DNA of 36,596 nt from Prevotella sp. UBA2850 (GCA_002350805.1 DEFO01000041.1:1-36596), one strand, 5' to 3'. Positions 16,423 through 23,430 are shown, counted from the first letter of the stretch. Program-made: numbers and translations. Notes: generated by a model not told the origin, from the sequence alone.

Positions 16423-16472
16423 CCCCATTTCTAGGTAATTGGCAAATACCCCATTTTTAGGTATTGCGAATA
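16423..16472. promoter_or_regulatory. 26-bp-spaced direct repeat and dyad at an orphan promoter
   Basis: CCCCATTTCTAGGTA (16423-16437) and CCCCATTTTTAGGTA (16449-16463) form a direct repeat with 26-bp period. The second copy also forms the dyad AATACC-N9-GGTATT (16445-16465), which overlaps the -33 TTG of the promoter at 16464-16494. This is a good place for a regulator to act. No other purpose is seen for 16312-16463 apart from a weak hairpin (AGGGA/TCCCT, 16373-16389). Confidence 0.5.
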
Positions 16473-16494
16473 TCGTGGAATGCAGCTACCTTTG
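16464..16494 (+). promoter_or_regulatory. orphan promoter
   Basis: TTG at 16464-16466, a 20-bp spacer and TACCTTTG at 16487-16494 match the consensus well. The only thing downstream on this strand before the convergent sigma factor gene is a hairpin at 16563-16590. Confidence 0.65.
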
Positions 16495-16500
16495 CACCGA

Positions 16501-16590
16501 TAACAAATGATATTCTTTTGAATCTTGTTCGCTAATAAAATTCATAATGTTTTTGTAACATAAAAGGGCTGTCCGCGAGGATAGCCCTTT
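16501..16590 (+). ncRNA. candidate ~90-nt small RNA
   Basis: The interval is bounded by a full promoter with an overlapping dyad and a strong hairpin. It contains only reading frames of four codons or fewer, so a small non-coding RNA is the simplest reading. It ends 59 bp before the 3' end of the convergent sigma factor gene. Expression is not shown by the sequence itself. Confidence 0.4.
16563..16590. terminator. terminator hairpin between the small-RNA candidate and the sigma factor gene
   Basis: AAAGGGCTGTCC (16563-16574) pairs with GGATAGCCCTTT (16579-16590) around a GCGA tetraloop, with one G-U pair. The T-tract is only TTT on the plus strand and TTTT on the minus. It could serve both convergent transcripts. 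Confidence 0.65.
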
Positions 16591-16648
16591 ATGATGTCCA
16601 ACGTCCAAACGCCAAGCTAATGAGCAAGCATGGCGAACGAACTTGATA

Positions 16649-17356
16649 CTACTCTTTCAACTGTTTACCGGCCCTGTTCAACTTGCGCAGGGCTTTGTCG
16701 CGAATCTGCCTGACACGCTCGCGCGTCAGTCCCATCTGCTCGCCGGTCTCAGCCATGGTAAGAGGCACGCAGTCGACGCCATAGACACTTCTGATGACTT
16801 GCTGCTCACGCTCGTTGAGCACATCCATCACGCCTATCAGTTCCTGGGCTAGTCCCTTCTGTTCCGTCTGCAGGTCGGCATGCTCGGCATCCTTATCCTC
16901 CAGCACATTCAGCAACGTATAGTTGTTGCGGCTACCCACGGGAATCGACTCGTCGACCGACACGGCCTGGCTGCGCTTCAGCTCAGCAGCATTACGCTCG
17001 GCCTTCGGAATGCGGTAAAGTCCCACCTGCTGCTCAATGGCCTGTTCGATGGCCTGGCGAATGTAGGGAGCGGCAAACACCACAAACCTTTTCTTCGCCG
17101 ACGATGAGAACCTGGCAGCAGCCTTCATCAGACCCATGTTTCCCTCGCTGATAAGGTCTTCATTGCTCAGTCCCTGCCGCTCATACTGCCGGGCGATAGT
17201 GACCACATACCTCAGGTTGGCTCCTACCAGACGGTCGATGGCTTTATCGTCACCCGCGTCAATACGAAGAGCCAATTGCTGCTCCTCCTCATCGGTCAGC
17301 AGTTGAGTGTTACCAATTTCATTCAAATATTTGTCTAAAATACTATCGTTGCCCAT
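16649..17356 (-). CDS. short sigma-70 family factor (RpoD-like, apparently lacking region 3)
   Basis: A 235-residue sigma factor. Region 1.2 is DSILDKYLNEIGNTQLLT; region 2 runs through LVGANLRYVVTIARQYERQGLSNEDLISEGNMGLMKAA. The stretch that is FISYAVWWIRQSI in Bacteroidetes primary sigma reads FVVFAAPYIRQAI here, so the tryptophans that help melt the promoter are gone. After RIPKAERNAA the sequence passes in about 45 residues to the region 4 start, so most of region 3 is missing, which explains the length of 235 against about 286 for primary RpoD. Region 4 with LTRERVRQIRDKALRKLNR is intact. This is likely an alternative (group 2-like) factor. It is divergent from the M48 protease gene. Confidence 0.88.
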   Translation of the reverse strand: MGNDSILDKYLNEIGNTQLLTDEEEQQLALRIDAGDDKAIDRLVGANLRYVVTIARQYERQGLSNEDLISEGNMGLMKAAARFSSSAKKRFVVFAAPYIRQAIEQAIEQQVGLYRIPKAERNAAELKRSQAVSVDESIPVGSRNNYTLLNVLEDKDAEHADLQTEQKGLAQELIGVMDVLNEREQQVIRSVYGVDCVPLTMAETGEQMGLTRERVRQIRDKALRKLNRAGKQLKE

Positions 17357-17388
17357 GATTTTTTGTCGTTTAAATATTTTTTCAGCCG

Positions 17389-17396
17389 CAAATATA
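17389..17396 (-). promoter_or_regulatory. -7 promoter box for the sigma factor gene
   Basis: TATATTTG on the minus strand, 32 bp before the ATG at 17356. No TTG is at the -33 position; that interval is A-rich. Confidence 0.45.
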
Positions 17397-17417
17397 ATGT
17401 TTTTTCTTCGTTTTGTG

Positions 17418-17446
17418 TTGGTTTTCGAGATATTTAACTATCTTTG
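17418..17446 (+). promoter_or_regulatory. promoter of the M48 protease operon
   Basis: TTG at 17418-17420, an 18-bp spacer and TATCTTTG at 17439-17446. It lies back to back with the sigma factor promoter, and the leader to ATG 17507 is about 55 nt. Confidence 0.65.
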
Positions 17447-17506
17447 CAGCATAAGCCAAGCTGTATTTCGCTTGATATGAAGGTCATATTTAAACATATT
17501 TATACA

Positions 17507-18391
17507 ATGAAGACAAAACATTATCTATTATCATTGATTGCCGTGGTGCTCTTCGCATCATGCGGCACAACACGCACGGTGCCCCTCACCGGTCGTAAGC
17601 AGAACCTGATGGTCAGCGACGCAGAAGTGCTGAGTCTGAGCAACCAACAGTATGCTGAGTATATGAAAACAGCCAAAGCCTCTACCAATGCCACCAACAC
17701 AGCCATGGTGAAGCGTGTGGGACAAAAGCTGGCCACGGCCGTGGAGACATATCTCCGCAATAACGGCATGACCGAGGATGTGCAGAACTACTCGTGGGTG
17801 TTCAACCTCGTACAAGACAACCAGGTCAACGCCTTCTGCATGCCCGGTGGAAAGATCGTAGTCTACGAGGGACTGCTGCCCGTCACACAGAATGAGGCCT
17901 CGCTGGCCATCGTGTTGGGCCATGAGATTGCCCATGCCGTTGCCCGCCACTCAGCTGAGCAGATGAGTAAGAAAATCAAACAACAATACGGCACGCAGAT
18001 CGGAGGTGCCGTACTGGGAGCCCTGGGTATGGGAAGCAATACCACCAGCATCCTGCAGGCCATCGCCCAGCAGGGATTCCAGTTCAAGAATCTCTCCTAC
18101 TCGCGCGACCATGAGTATGAGGCCGACCACATGGGACTGATCTTCGCAGCCATGGCTGGCTACGACCCACAGGTGGCCGTTACCTTCTGGCAGCGCATGG
18201 CAGCCAGCTCGCAGAACCAGACCTCTGAGTTCATGAGCGATCACCCGAGCGACGCCAACCGCATCAAGAAGATACAAGCCTGGATGCCGGAGGCACTGAG
18301 GTATTACAAGCCTGCCACCACAACCACTACGGCCAAGAAAGCCACAACTACCCGTACGGCGGCCAAGAAGACCACTACCACCAAGAGATAA
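17507..18391 (+). CDS. M48 family zinc metalloprotease lipoprotein
   Basis: A 294-residue protease exported as a lipoprotein. The signal ends with the lipobox LFASC, so Cys19 would be lipidated. The zinc site HEIAH is at residues 139-143, and the third ligand is in EYEADHMG near residue 203-207. The layout (PGGKIVVYEGLL before the HExxH, SDHPSDANRIKKI near the end) matches the periplasmic M48 proteases related to LoiP and BepA, which handle misfolded envelope proteins. The C-terminal 25 residues are a low-complexity Thr/Lys/Ala tail. A TTG at 17444 in frame lies inside the promoter and was rejected. Its stop codon directly touches the next gene's start. Confidence 0.93.
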   Translation: MKTKHYLLSLIAVVLFASCGTTRTVPLTGRKQNLMVSDAEVLSLSNQQYAEYMKTAKASTNATNTAMVKRVGQKLATAVETYLRNNGMTEDVQNYSWVFNLVQDNQVNAFCMPGGKIVVYEGLLPVTQNEASLAIVLGHEIAHAVARHSAEQMSKKIKQQYGTQIGGAVLGALGMGSNTTSILQAIAQQGFQFKNLSYSRDHEYEADHMGLIFAAMAGYDPQVAVTFWQRMAASSQNQTSEFMSDHPSDANRIKKIQAWMPEALRYYKPATTTTTAKKATTTRTAAKKTTTTKR

Positions 18392-18856
18392 ATGAACCAT
18401 CTGCTGCTCATCATCCGTCATCCCAGTCCTGCCGCACTCGACGACATGCCGGCACTGGTGAGCCGTCTGTGGAGCCGTAAGGGATATGTAGCCATGACTG
18501 TTTTCGGCTATATCTTCACCAGCCGGCAATGCGATGCCGACCACCTGAACACCCGTTACGACGCGCTGAAAAACCACGAGATGATTCATCTGCGACAAGC
18601 TCAGAGCACCCACAACTCGTGGGTGCTCTTCTATCTGCGCTATTTCTGGTACAGCATGCTCGCCGGCCGCTATTGCCGGCGCCTGCGCAACGCCGTCTAC
18701 TTCCTCAATCCCTTTGAGATAGAGGCGTATACCATGATGCACGACCTGCACTATCTAGACGACTGCCGTGAGGAAGGTGCCCAAGGATGGCGCTACTATG
18801 CCCGCATGCCGCTCAGCGAACGACTTGAGCACATCCGCCGTTTGGGGATTGTGTGA
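18392..18856 (+). CDS. HExxH-containing protein of unknown function
   Basis: A 154-residue protein without a signal peptide. Residues 62-66 read HEMIH in the context LKNHEMIHLRQAQ, and EIEAY at 109-113 could supply a third ligand, so it has the outline of a small zinc metalloprotease or a decayed one. The region between is aromatic and basic (FYLRYFWYSMLAGRYCRRLR) and may contact membrane. I do not recognise a named family. The ATG follows the M48 stop with no gap, so the two are translationally coupled. That arrangement suggests the pair work together on the envelope, but this is inference. Confidence 0.8.
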   Translation: MNHLLLIIRHPSPAALDDMPALVSRLWSRKGYVAMTVFGYIFTSRQCDADHLNTRYDALKNHEMIHLRQAQSTHNSWVLFYLRYFWYSMLAGRYCRRLRNAVYFLNPFEIEAYTMMHDLHYLDDCREEGAQGWRYYARMPLSERLEHIRRLGIV

Positions 18857-18924
18857 TGGAATGAGCGTGGAGGGTAAGTTTCAAACAGGAATAACAAGAG
18901 AGGAGAAAACGATTGTTTTTTTAT

Positions 18925-18979
18925 TTTCTGTCAACAGCCAATTGCCGCACTAACGTATACCAAAATATGTTGACAGAAA
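18925..18979. promoter_or_regulatory. 12-bp inverted repeat upstream of the nfeD promoter
   Basis: TTTCTGTCAACA (18925-18936) and TGTTGACAGAAA (18968-18979) are exact inverted copies, 43 bp centre to centre (about four helical turns). The right arm ends one base before the -33 TTG. It could bind a dimeric or looping regulator of the NfeD-SPFH unit. Confidence 0.5.
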
Positions 18980-18980
18980 T

Positions 18981-19011
18981 TTGCGAATATGAAAAATAGT
19001 TCGTATCTTTG
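18981..19011 (+). promoter_or_regulatory. promoter of the nfeD-SPFH unit
   Basis: TTG at 18981-18983, a 20-bp spacer and TATCTTTG at 19004-19011. The leader to ATG 19038 is about 20 nt. Confidence 0.75.
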
Positions 19012-19037
19012 CCATGAAATAAAAATCTGTTACGACT

Positions 19038-19487
19038 ATGATTGATTATTTTGCATCACATTTGTGGCAGTTATGGGCTCTGGTGAGCTTCATCTGCCTG
19101 ATTCTAGAACTTACTAATGGCGATTTCTTCATCATGTGCTTTGCTATCGGCGGTGTATGTGCTGCCATCGCGTCGGCATTGGGTGTAGGATTCTATGGCG
19201 GTCTGCTGGTGTTTGCTATATGTTCGGTACTTAGCCTGTGGCTCGTCAGGCCCACGGCGCTGAAGTATTTGCACAAAAATGCCGACGAGCGGGTCAGCAA
19301 TGCCGACGCCCTGATGGGACGCATCGGTCGTGTCAGCGAGACCATCGAGGCTGAGGGATACGGACGAGTGGCCATCGACGGTGACGACTGGAAAGCCGTT
19401 TCGGCTAATGGCGGCCGCATTGAGAAAGGAGCCAACGTGAAAGTGGTGGGACGCGACAGTATCATCATCACTGTAGAACCGGCATAA
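19038..19487 (+). CDS. NfeD family membrane protein
   Basis: A 149-residue short NfeD protein. The N-terminal half has three hydrophobic segments (about residues 10-30, 35-50 and 53-70). The C-terminal half is an OB-fold soluble domain with the typical GRIGRVSETIEAEGYGRVAIDG and GANVKVVGRDSIIITV. NfeD proteins pair with SPFH/flotillin-type proteins to organise membrane microdomains. Here the SPFH gene follows 67 bp downstream, as the family predicts. The protease domain of long NfeD forms is absent. Confidence 0.9.
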   Translation: MIDYFASHLWQLWALVSFICLILELTNGDFFIMCFAIGGVCAAIASALGVGFYGGLLVFAICSVLSLWLVRPTALKYLHKNADERVSNADALMGRIGRVSETIEAEGYGRVAIDGDDWKAVSANGGRIEKGANVKVVGRDSIIITVEPA

Positions 19488-19554
19488 GAAGCCATTAGCT
19501 AGTGGCGAAAGTGAGAATTGAGAAGCAAGTAAAAACAAAAAACATCAAAGAATT

Positions 19555-20508
19555 ATGAGTATCGGAACATACGTTTTAATAGCCATCGTGGTGCTGGCCC
19601 TGATCTTCATCAAGCAGAGCCTCGTGATTATCCCCCAGTCGGAAACCAAAATCATTGAGCGTCTGGGTAAGTATTACGCTACCCTGAAGCCTGGTATCAA
19701 TATCATCATTCCGTTCATCGACCGGGGCAAAGAGTTTGTCACACTCAACCGTGGCCGTTATGTTTACTCAACTTCTATTGACCTGCGCGAGCAAGTGTAC
19801 GACTTCGACCGCCAGAACGTTATCACCAAGGATAACATCCAGATGCAGATCAACGCGCTGTTGTACTTCCAGATTGTCGACCCGTTCAAGGCTGTCTACG
19901 AAATCAACAACCTGCCCAACGCCATCGAGAAACTGACACAGACTACTCTGCGTAACATCATCGGTGAACTGGAACTCGACCAGACGCTGACCTCGCGCGA
20001 CACCATCAACACCAAGTTGCGCGCTGTGCTCGACGATGCCACCAACAAGTGGGGCATCAAGGTGAACCGCGTGGAGCTGCAAGACATCATTCCACCCGAG
20101 AGCGTGCTGTCGGCCATGGAGAAACAGATGCAGGCCGAACGTAACAAGCGTGCTGCCATCTTGACGAGTGAGGGTCAGAAGCAAAGTGAGATTCTGCAGT
20201 CTGAGGGACAGAAAGCCGCTACCATCAACCGTGCCGAGGCTCAGAAGCAGCAGGAGATTCTGCAGGCCGAGGGTGAGGCTCAGGCCCGTATCCGCAAGGC
20301 CGAGGCCGAGGCCAGAGCCATCGAACTGGTGACCGAGGCTGTGGGCAAGACAACCAACCCGGCCAACTACCTGCTGGCGCAGAAGTACATCCAGATGATG
20401 GAGGAATTGGCTCAGAACAACCAGACCAAGACTGTCTACCTGCCCTTCGAGGCCACCAACATGATGGGCTCAATTGCAGGCATCAAGGAGATGTTCAAGG
20501 CCGAGTAA
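19555..20508 (+). CDS. SPFH/band 7 domain protein (QmcA/stomatin-like)
   Basis: A 317-residue membrane-anchored protein. One N-terminal membrane segment (about residues 4-20) precedes the SPFH domain (QSETKIIERLGKYY to about residue 190). After that comes an Ala/Glu/Gln-rich coiled coil with repeated SEGQK and AEGEAQ motifs, which drives ring formation in this family. Related E. coli QmcA and stomatins assemble at the inner membrane and influence membrane-protein turnover. Immediate partnership with NfeD fits. A hairpin lies 58 bp after the stop. Confidence 0.92.
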   Translation: MSIGTYVLIAIVVLALIFIKQSLVIIPQSETKIIERLGKYYATLKPGINIIIPFIDRGKEFVTLNRGRYVYSTSIDLREQVYDFDRQNVITKDNIQMQINALLYFQIVDPFKAVYEINNLPNAIEKLTQTTLRNIIGELELDQTLTSRDTINTKLRAVLDDATNKWGIKVNRVELQDIIPPESVLSAMEKQMQAERNKRAAILTSEGQKQSEILQSEGQKAATINRAEAQKQQEILQAEGEAQARIRKAEAEARAIELVTEAVGKTTNPANYLLAQKYIQMMEELAQNNQTKTVYLPFEATNMMGSIAGIKEMFKAE

Positions 20509-20566
20509 GGCTTTGCTGACCCCAAAACAGGCGCACACAAAAAACGTTAAAAAACAGAAATAGACT

Positions 20567-20599
20567 GGACTGGCAATTAATCTTTTCTGCCAGTCCTTT
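20567..20599 (+). terminator. terminator or attenuator hairpin before the epimerase-like gene
   Basis: GGACTGGCA (20567-20575) and TGCCAGTCC (20588-20596) pair perfectly around a 12-nt loop, followed by TTTC. The next gene starts only 15 bp later with no promoter box between, so that gene must be read through this hairpin or be started from inside it. Confidence 0.65.
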
Positions 20600-20613
20600 C
20601 ATCTAATAAGTAT

Positions 20614-21750
20614 ATGAACATTTGCATTGTTGCGGGCGCACGCCCGAACTTCATCAAGGTGGCACCCATCGTGCGAGCCATTATCAGGGCAAAGAACGAG
20701 GGCAAAAACATCGATTACCAGTTGGTGTATGCCGGGCGCAAAGACGACCCGACACTCGAGCCGACACTCTTCAGCGACTTACAGATGCCCGCACCTGATG
20801 TCTATCTAGGTGTCGACTGCGTGAATCTGAACGAGCTGACAGGGCGTGTGATGAGCGAGTTTGAGCACTACCTGCAGGAGAATGAGACCGATGTGGTGAT
20901 TGTTGTCGACGATCTGGCCTCGACCATGGCTGCCGCCATCGTCACCAAGAAGCAGGGCATTCGTCTGGCTCACCTGGTGGCTGGAACCCGCTCGTTCGAC
21001 ATCAAGATGCCCAAGGAAATCAACCGCCTGGTTATCGATGGCCTAAGCGACCTGCTTTTCACCGCCGGCATGGGCAGCAACAGCATTGTCAGTCGTGAGG
21101 GAGCTGAGTTGTCGCAAGTCTATATGGTTGGAAACATCCTGATGGACACACTTCGCTTCAACCACACGCGTCTGGTGCGCCCAGCAGTTGTCGACAAGCT
21201 ACAGCTGAAGGAAGGCAACTACATCGTGTTTACCCTCAACCGCAAGGCACTCATCGCCGACCGCGAAAATCTCTCGAGCATGCTTCATGCCGCCATCAAG
21301 GCTGCCCAAGGAACACCCATCGTGGCTCCGCTGCGCGGCAATGCCCGTGAGGCCGTGCTAGCTATGACAGATGAAGAGTGCAAAGCCGAAAACGGCACGA
21401 ATCCTGATACCTCGCTCAACTCGCTCCTGATCATCGACCCGCTGAACTACCTAGAGTTCGGCTGGCTTACAGCCCATGCCAAAGGCATCATCACCGACTC
21501 AGGAAATGTTGCCGAAGAAGCTACGTTCAACGGAGTTCCCTGCATCACGCTGAACAGCTATACTGAGCATATAGAGACGGTGAAAACGGGCTCAAACGTA
21601 CTCGTGGGTGAGGATGCAGACAGACTGGCAGCTGCAGTAACCGACATGGTAGGCGGACAATGGAAGAAATGCGGTTTGCCCGACCGTTGGGACGGACGCA
21701 GTGCTGAGCGCATCGTACAGATACTAATCGATACAAACAGAAATATTTAA
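20614..21750 (+). CDS. divergent UDP-N-acetylglucosamine 2-epimerase-like (WecB family) protein
   Basis: A 378-residue GT-B-fold protein clearly related to non-hydrolysing UDP-GlcNAc 2-epimerases: GARPNFIK at the N-terminus, MPKEINR, IDPLNYLEFGWL, DSGNVAEE, and GSNVLVG near the end. Several conserved positions differ. HGDT is VDDL; HVEAG is HLVAG, losing the catalytic Glu at residue 122; the His of the HRRE motif is Asn209 in TLNRK; and TERPE is TEHIE. Epimerisation in the usual way is therefore doubtful. It may have another substrate, be a hydrolysing form, or be a binding protein. It is 15 bp before the FMN-binding protein gene and probably co-transcribed with it. Confidence 0.8.
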   Translation: MNICIVAGARPNFIKVAPIVRAIIRAKNEGKNIDYQLVYAGRKDDPTLEPTLFSDLQMPAPDVYLGVDCVNLNELTGRVMSEFEHYLQENETDVVIVVDDLASTMAAAIVTKKQGIRLAHLVAGTRSFDIKMPKEINRLVIDGLSDLLFTAGMGSNSIVSREGAELSQVYMVGNILMDTLRFNHTRLVRPAVVDKLQLKEGNYIVFTLNRKALIADRENLSSMLHAAIKAAQGTPIVAPLRGNAREAVLAMTDEECKAENGTNPDTSLNSLLIIDPLNYLEFGWLTAHAKGIITDSGNVAEEATFNGVPCITLNSYTEHIETVKTGSNVLVGEDADRLAAAVTDMVGGQWKKCGLPDRWDGRSAERIVQILIDTNRNI

Positions 21751-21765
21751 AAACAGAAGAAGAAA

Positions 21766-22149
21766 ATGAAAAAGATTGTCATGATGGCTGTGCTGGCCAT
21801 GGCCACAATGGGCGTTACTGCTCAGGATGTAATGAAGAAGCAAAGCGACGGCACCTACGTCGTGAATACTACCACACTTGCCAAGGACGTGAAAGGATAC
21901 AAAAGTACTACTCCCGTGGAGATTCATATCCAGAAGAACAAGGTGGTGAAGGTGGTGGCACTGAAGAACACAGAGTCGCCAAAATACTTCGCCAAGGTGA
22001 AAGCTCACCTGCTGAAAGCGTGGGACGGCATGAAGGTCTCGAAAGCCGTGACTGCAAAGGTTGACGGTGTGACTGGCGCAACCATGTCGTGCGATGCTGT
22101 GAAAGAAAATGTGAAGCGCGGTCTGGAGTATTACAAGAAGCACAAATAA
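21766..22149 (+). CDS. secreted FMN-binding domain protein (predicted flavinylated)
   Basis: A 127-residue exported protein. Residues 1-19 are a signal peptide ending GVTA before QDVMKK. The rest is one FMN-binding domain as in NqrC and RnfG. The C-terminal motif DGVTGATMS (Asp100 to Ser108) fits the ApbE flavin-transferase target D-x-x-T/S-G-A-T, so FMN should be bound covalently to Thr106. Such small flavoproteins act as extracytoplasmic electron carriers. No ApbE or Nqr/Rnf gene is in the window, so its donor and acceptor are unknown. A perfect terminator follows. Confidence 0.85.
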   Translation: MKKIVMMAVLAMATMGVTAQDVMKKQSDGTYVVNTTTLAKDVKGYKSTTPVEIHIQKNKVVKVVALKNTESPKYFAKVKAHLLKAWDGMKVSKAVTAKVDGVTGATMSCDAVKENVKRGLEYYKKHK

Positions 22150-22165
22150 GTTATTTAATTACGCT

Positions 22166-22208
22166 GCAATTGACCTGCCACACATCTGTGCAGGTCAATT
22201 GCTGTTTT
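22166..22208 (+). terminator. perfect-stem terminator after the FMN-binding gene
   Basis: GCAATTGACCTGC (22166-22178) and GCAGGTCAATTGC (22190-22202) pair perfectly around an 11-nt loop, followed by TGTTTT. Confidence 0.85.
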
Positions 22209-22242
22209 AATACCAGATGAAAGGATAAAAAACTAACTGCCT

Positions 22243-23247
22243 ATGAAAAGATTGTTTACTCTATGTCTGTTGATGCTGCCATTGCTAAGTGCTTTGGCAC
22301 AAGGTCCCAACAATTCGGGCACTTACTATCAGAATGCCGATGGAAAGAAGGGCAGTGCCCTCAAAACTGCTTTGTGCGGGATTATTTATGACCGAACGGA
22401 GCGCTCTTACGGTGATTTATGGACAGATTTCAAAAAGACCGATAAACGGGCTGATGGCAAGGTGTGGGATATGTATTCTGTTACCTCCAATTATACTTTT
22501 GGAACAGATCAGGACAAAGGTAATTGGAATAAGAGTCCAGATGGAAAAACGCCATTAGAAGATTTATACTACAATCGTGAACACTCATGGCCTAACAGTT
22601 GGTTTGGAGGTAAGATACAACCCATGTACACCGACTTGCATCACATGTATCCTACCGATAAGCTGGTAAATCAAAAGCGAGCAAACTATCCTTTTGGTGA
22701 GACCAAAGGTGAAAGCTATGAATCTCATAATAGTTTCAGCAAATTAGGCAAATGCACCTATTCTGGCTATACTGGTACTGTGTTTGAGCCTAACGATGAG
22801 TATAAAGGTGACTTCGCACGTACCTATTTTTATATGGTGACCTGCTATGAAGAGAAATTAGCAGATTGGTATACAAGCCATTCAGAATCAAGACCCACGC
22901 TCGACGGCAAGGCCTATCCCGGTCTTTCGTCATGGCAGTTGGAGATGCTGATGAAATGGGCGAAGAACGATCCTGTCAGTGAGAAGGAAATCAACCGAAA
23001 CAATGCCGTTTACGACATACAGGAGAATCGCAATCCCTTTATCGATTATCCGGGACTGGAGGAGTATATCTGGGGTGACAAAAAGGATGTGGCATTCTCG
23101 TACGACAATTATACTTCAGGCATCGCCACCATTCCTGTCAGTGTCAAAAACACTACTGATATCTACACCATCTCCGGCCAGCGGGTGAAAGGCCATTTGC
23201 CAAAGGGCATATACATTCGCGGCGGCAAGAAGTTCGTTGTGAAATAA
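22243..23247 (+). CDS. secreted endonuclease I family nuclease with a C-terminal tail
   Basis: A 334-residue secreted nuclease. Residues 1-19 are a signal peptide ending ALA before QGPNN. The endonuclease I (NucM/EndA) beta-beta-alpha metal motif is NREHSWPNSWF, with His114 as general base, followed by DLHHMYPTDKLVNQKRANYPFG, which holds the metal-binding Asn. It should cut DNA outside the cell or in the periplasm. The last 30 residues (ISGQRVKGHLPKGIYI then GGKKFVVK) are the short tail common on Prevotella exported proteins and resemble a secretion-type sorting end. The coding sequence looks visibly more AT-rich than its neighbours. No promoter box was found in the 34 bp after the preceding terminator. 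Confidence 0.9.
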   Translation: MKRLFTLCLLMLPLLSALAQGPNNSGTYYQNADGKKGSALKTALCGIIYDRTERSYGDLWTDFKKTDKRADGKVWDMYSVTSNYTFGTDQDKGNWNKSPDGKTPLEDLYYNREHSWPNSWFGGKIQPMYTDLHHMYPTDKLVNQKRANYPFGETKGESYESHNSFSKLGKCTYSGYTGTVFEPNDEYKGDFARTYFYMVTCYEEKLADWYTSHSESRPTLDGKAYPGLSSWQLEMLMKWAKNDPVSEKEINRNNAVYDIQENRNPFIDYPGLEEYIWGDKKDVAFSYDNYTSGIATIPVSVKNTTDIYTISGQRVKGHLPKGIYIRGGKKFVVK

Positions 23248-23252
23248 GTGGA

Positions 23253-23298
23253 ATAAAACCAAAACGGTCGTTAGGATAAAACCCAAACAGCTGTTAGG
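23253..23298. repeat. 23-bp tandem duplication
   Basis: Two units, 23253-23275 and 23276-23298, of the form ATAAAAC-C-AAAC-N-TTAGG differ at a few positions. They begin 5 bp after the endonuclease stop codon. Confidence 0.7.
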
Positions 23299-23351
23299 AT
23301 TTTGGTCGCAGAGTTCAAGTCAGATTTGGGGGTATTTCCAATTCATCATCA

Positions 23352-23430
23352 ATTAGACTCTAGTTAGGCATTAATTACGTTGCAATTAAGCATCAATTGC
23401 ATGGCAATAAATGCCTAATTAGAGTCTAAT
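23352..23430. repeat. 79-bp nested inverted repeat between convergent genes
   Basis: Outer arms of 21 bp (23352-23372 and 23410-23430) are complementary except one position. Inside, TGCAATT (23381-23387) and AATTGCA (23395-23401) pair again. The element stands between the convergent endonuclease and acetyltransferase genes and is AT-rich, with no T-tract. It could form a cruciform or a long RNA hairpin, or be a non-autonomous repeat. Nothing else was seen in 23299-23540. Confidence 0.75.
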
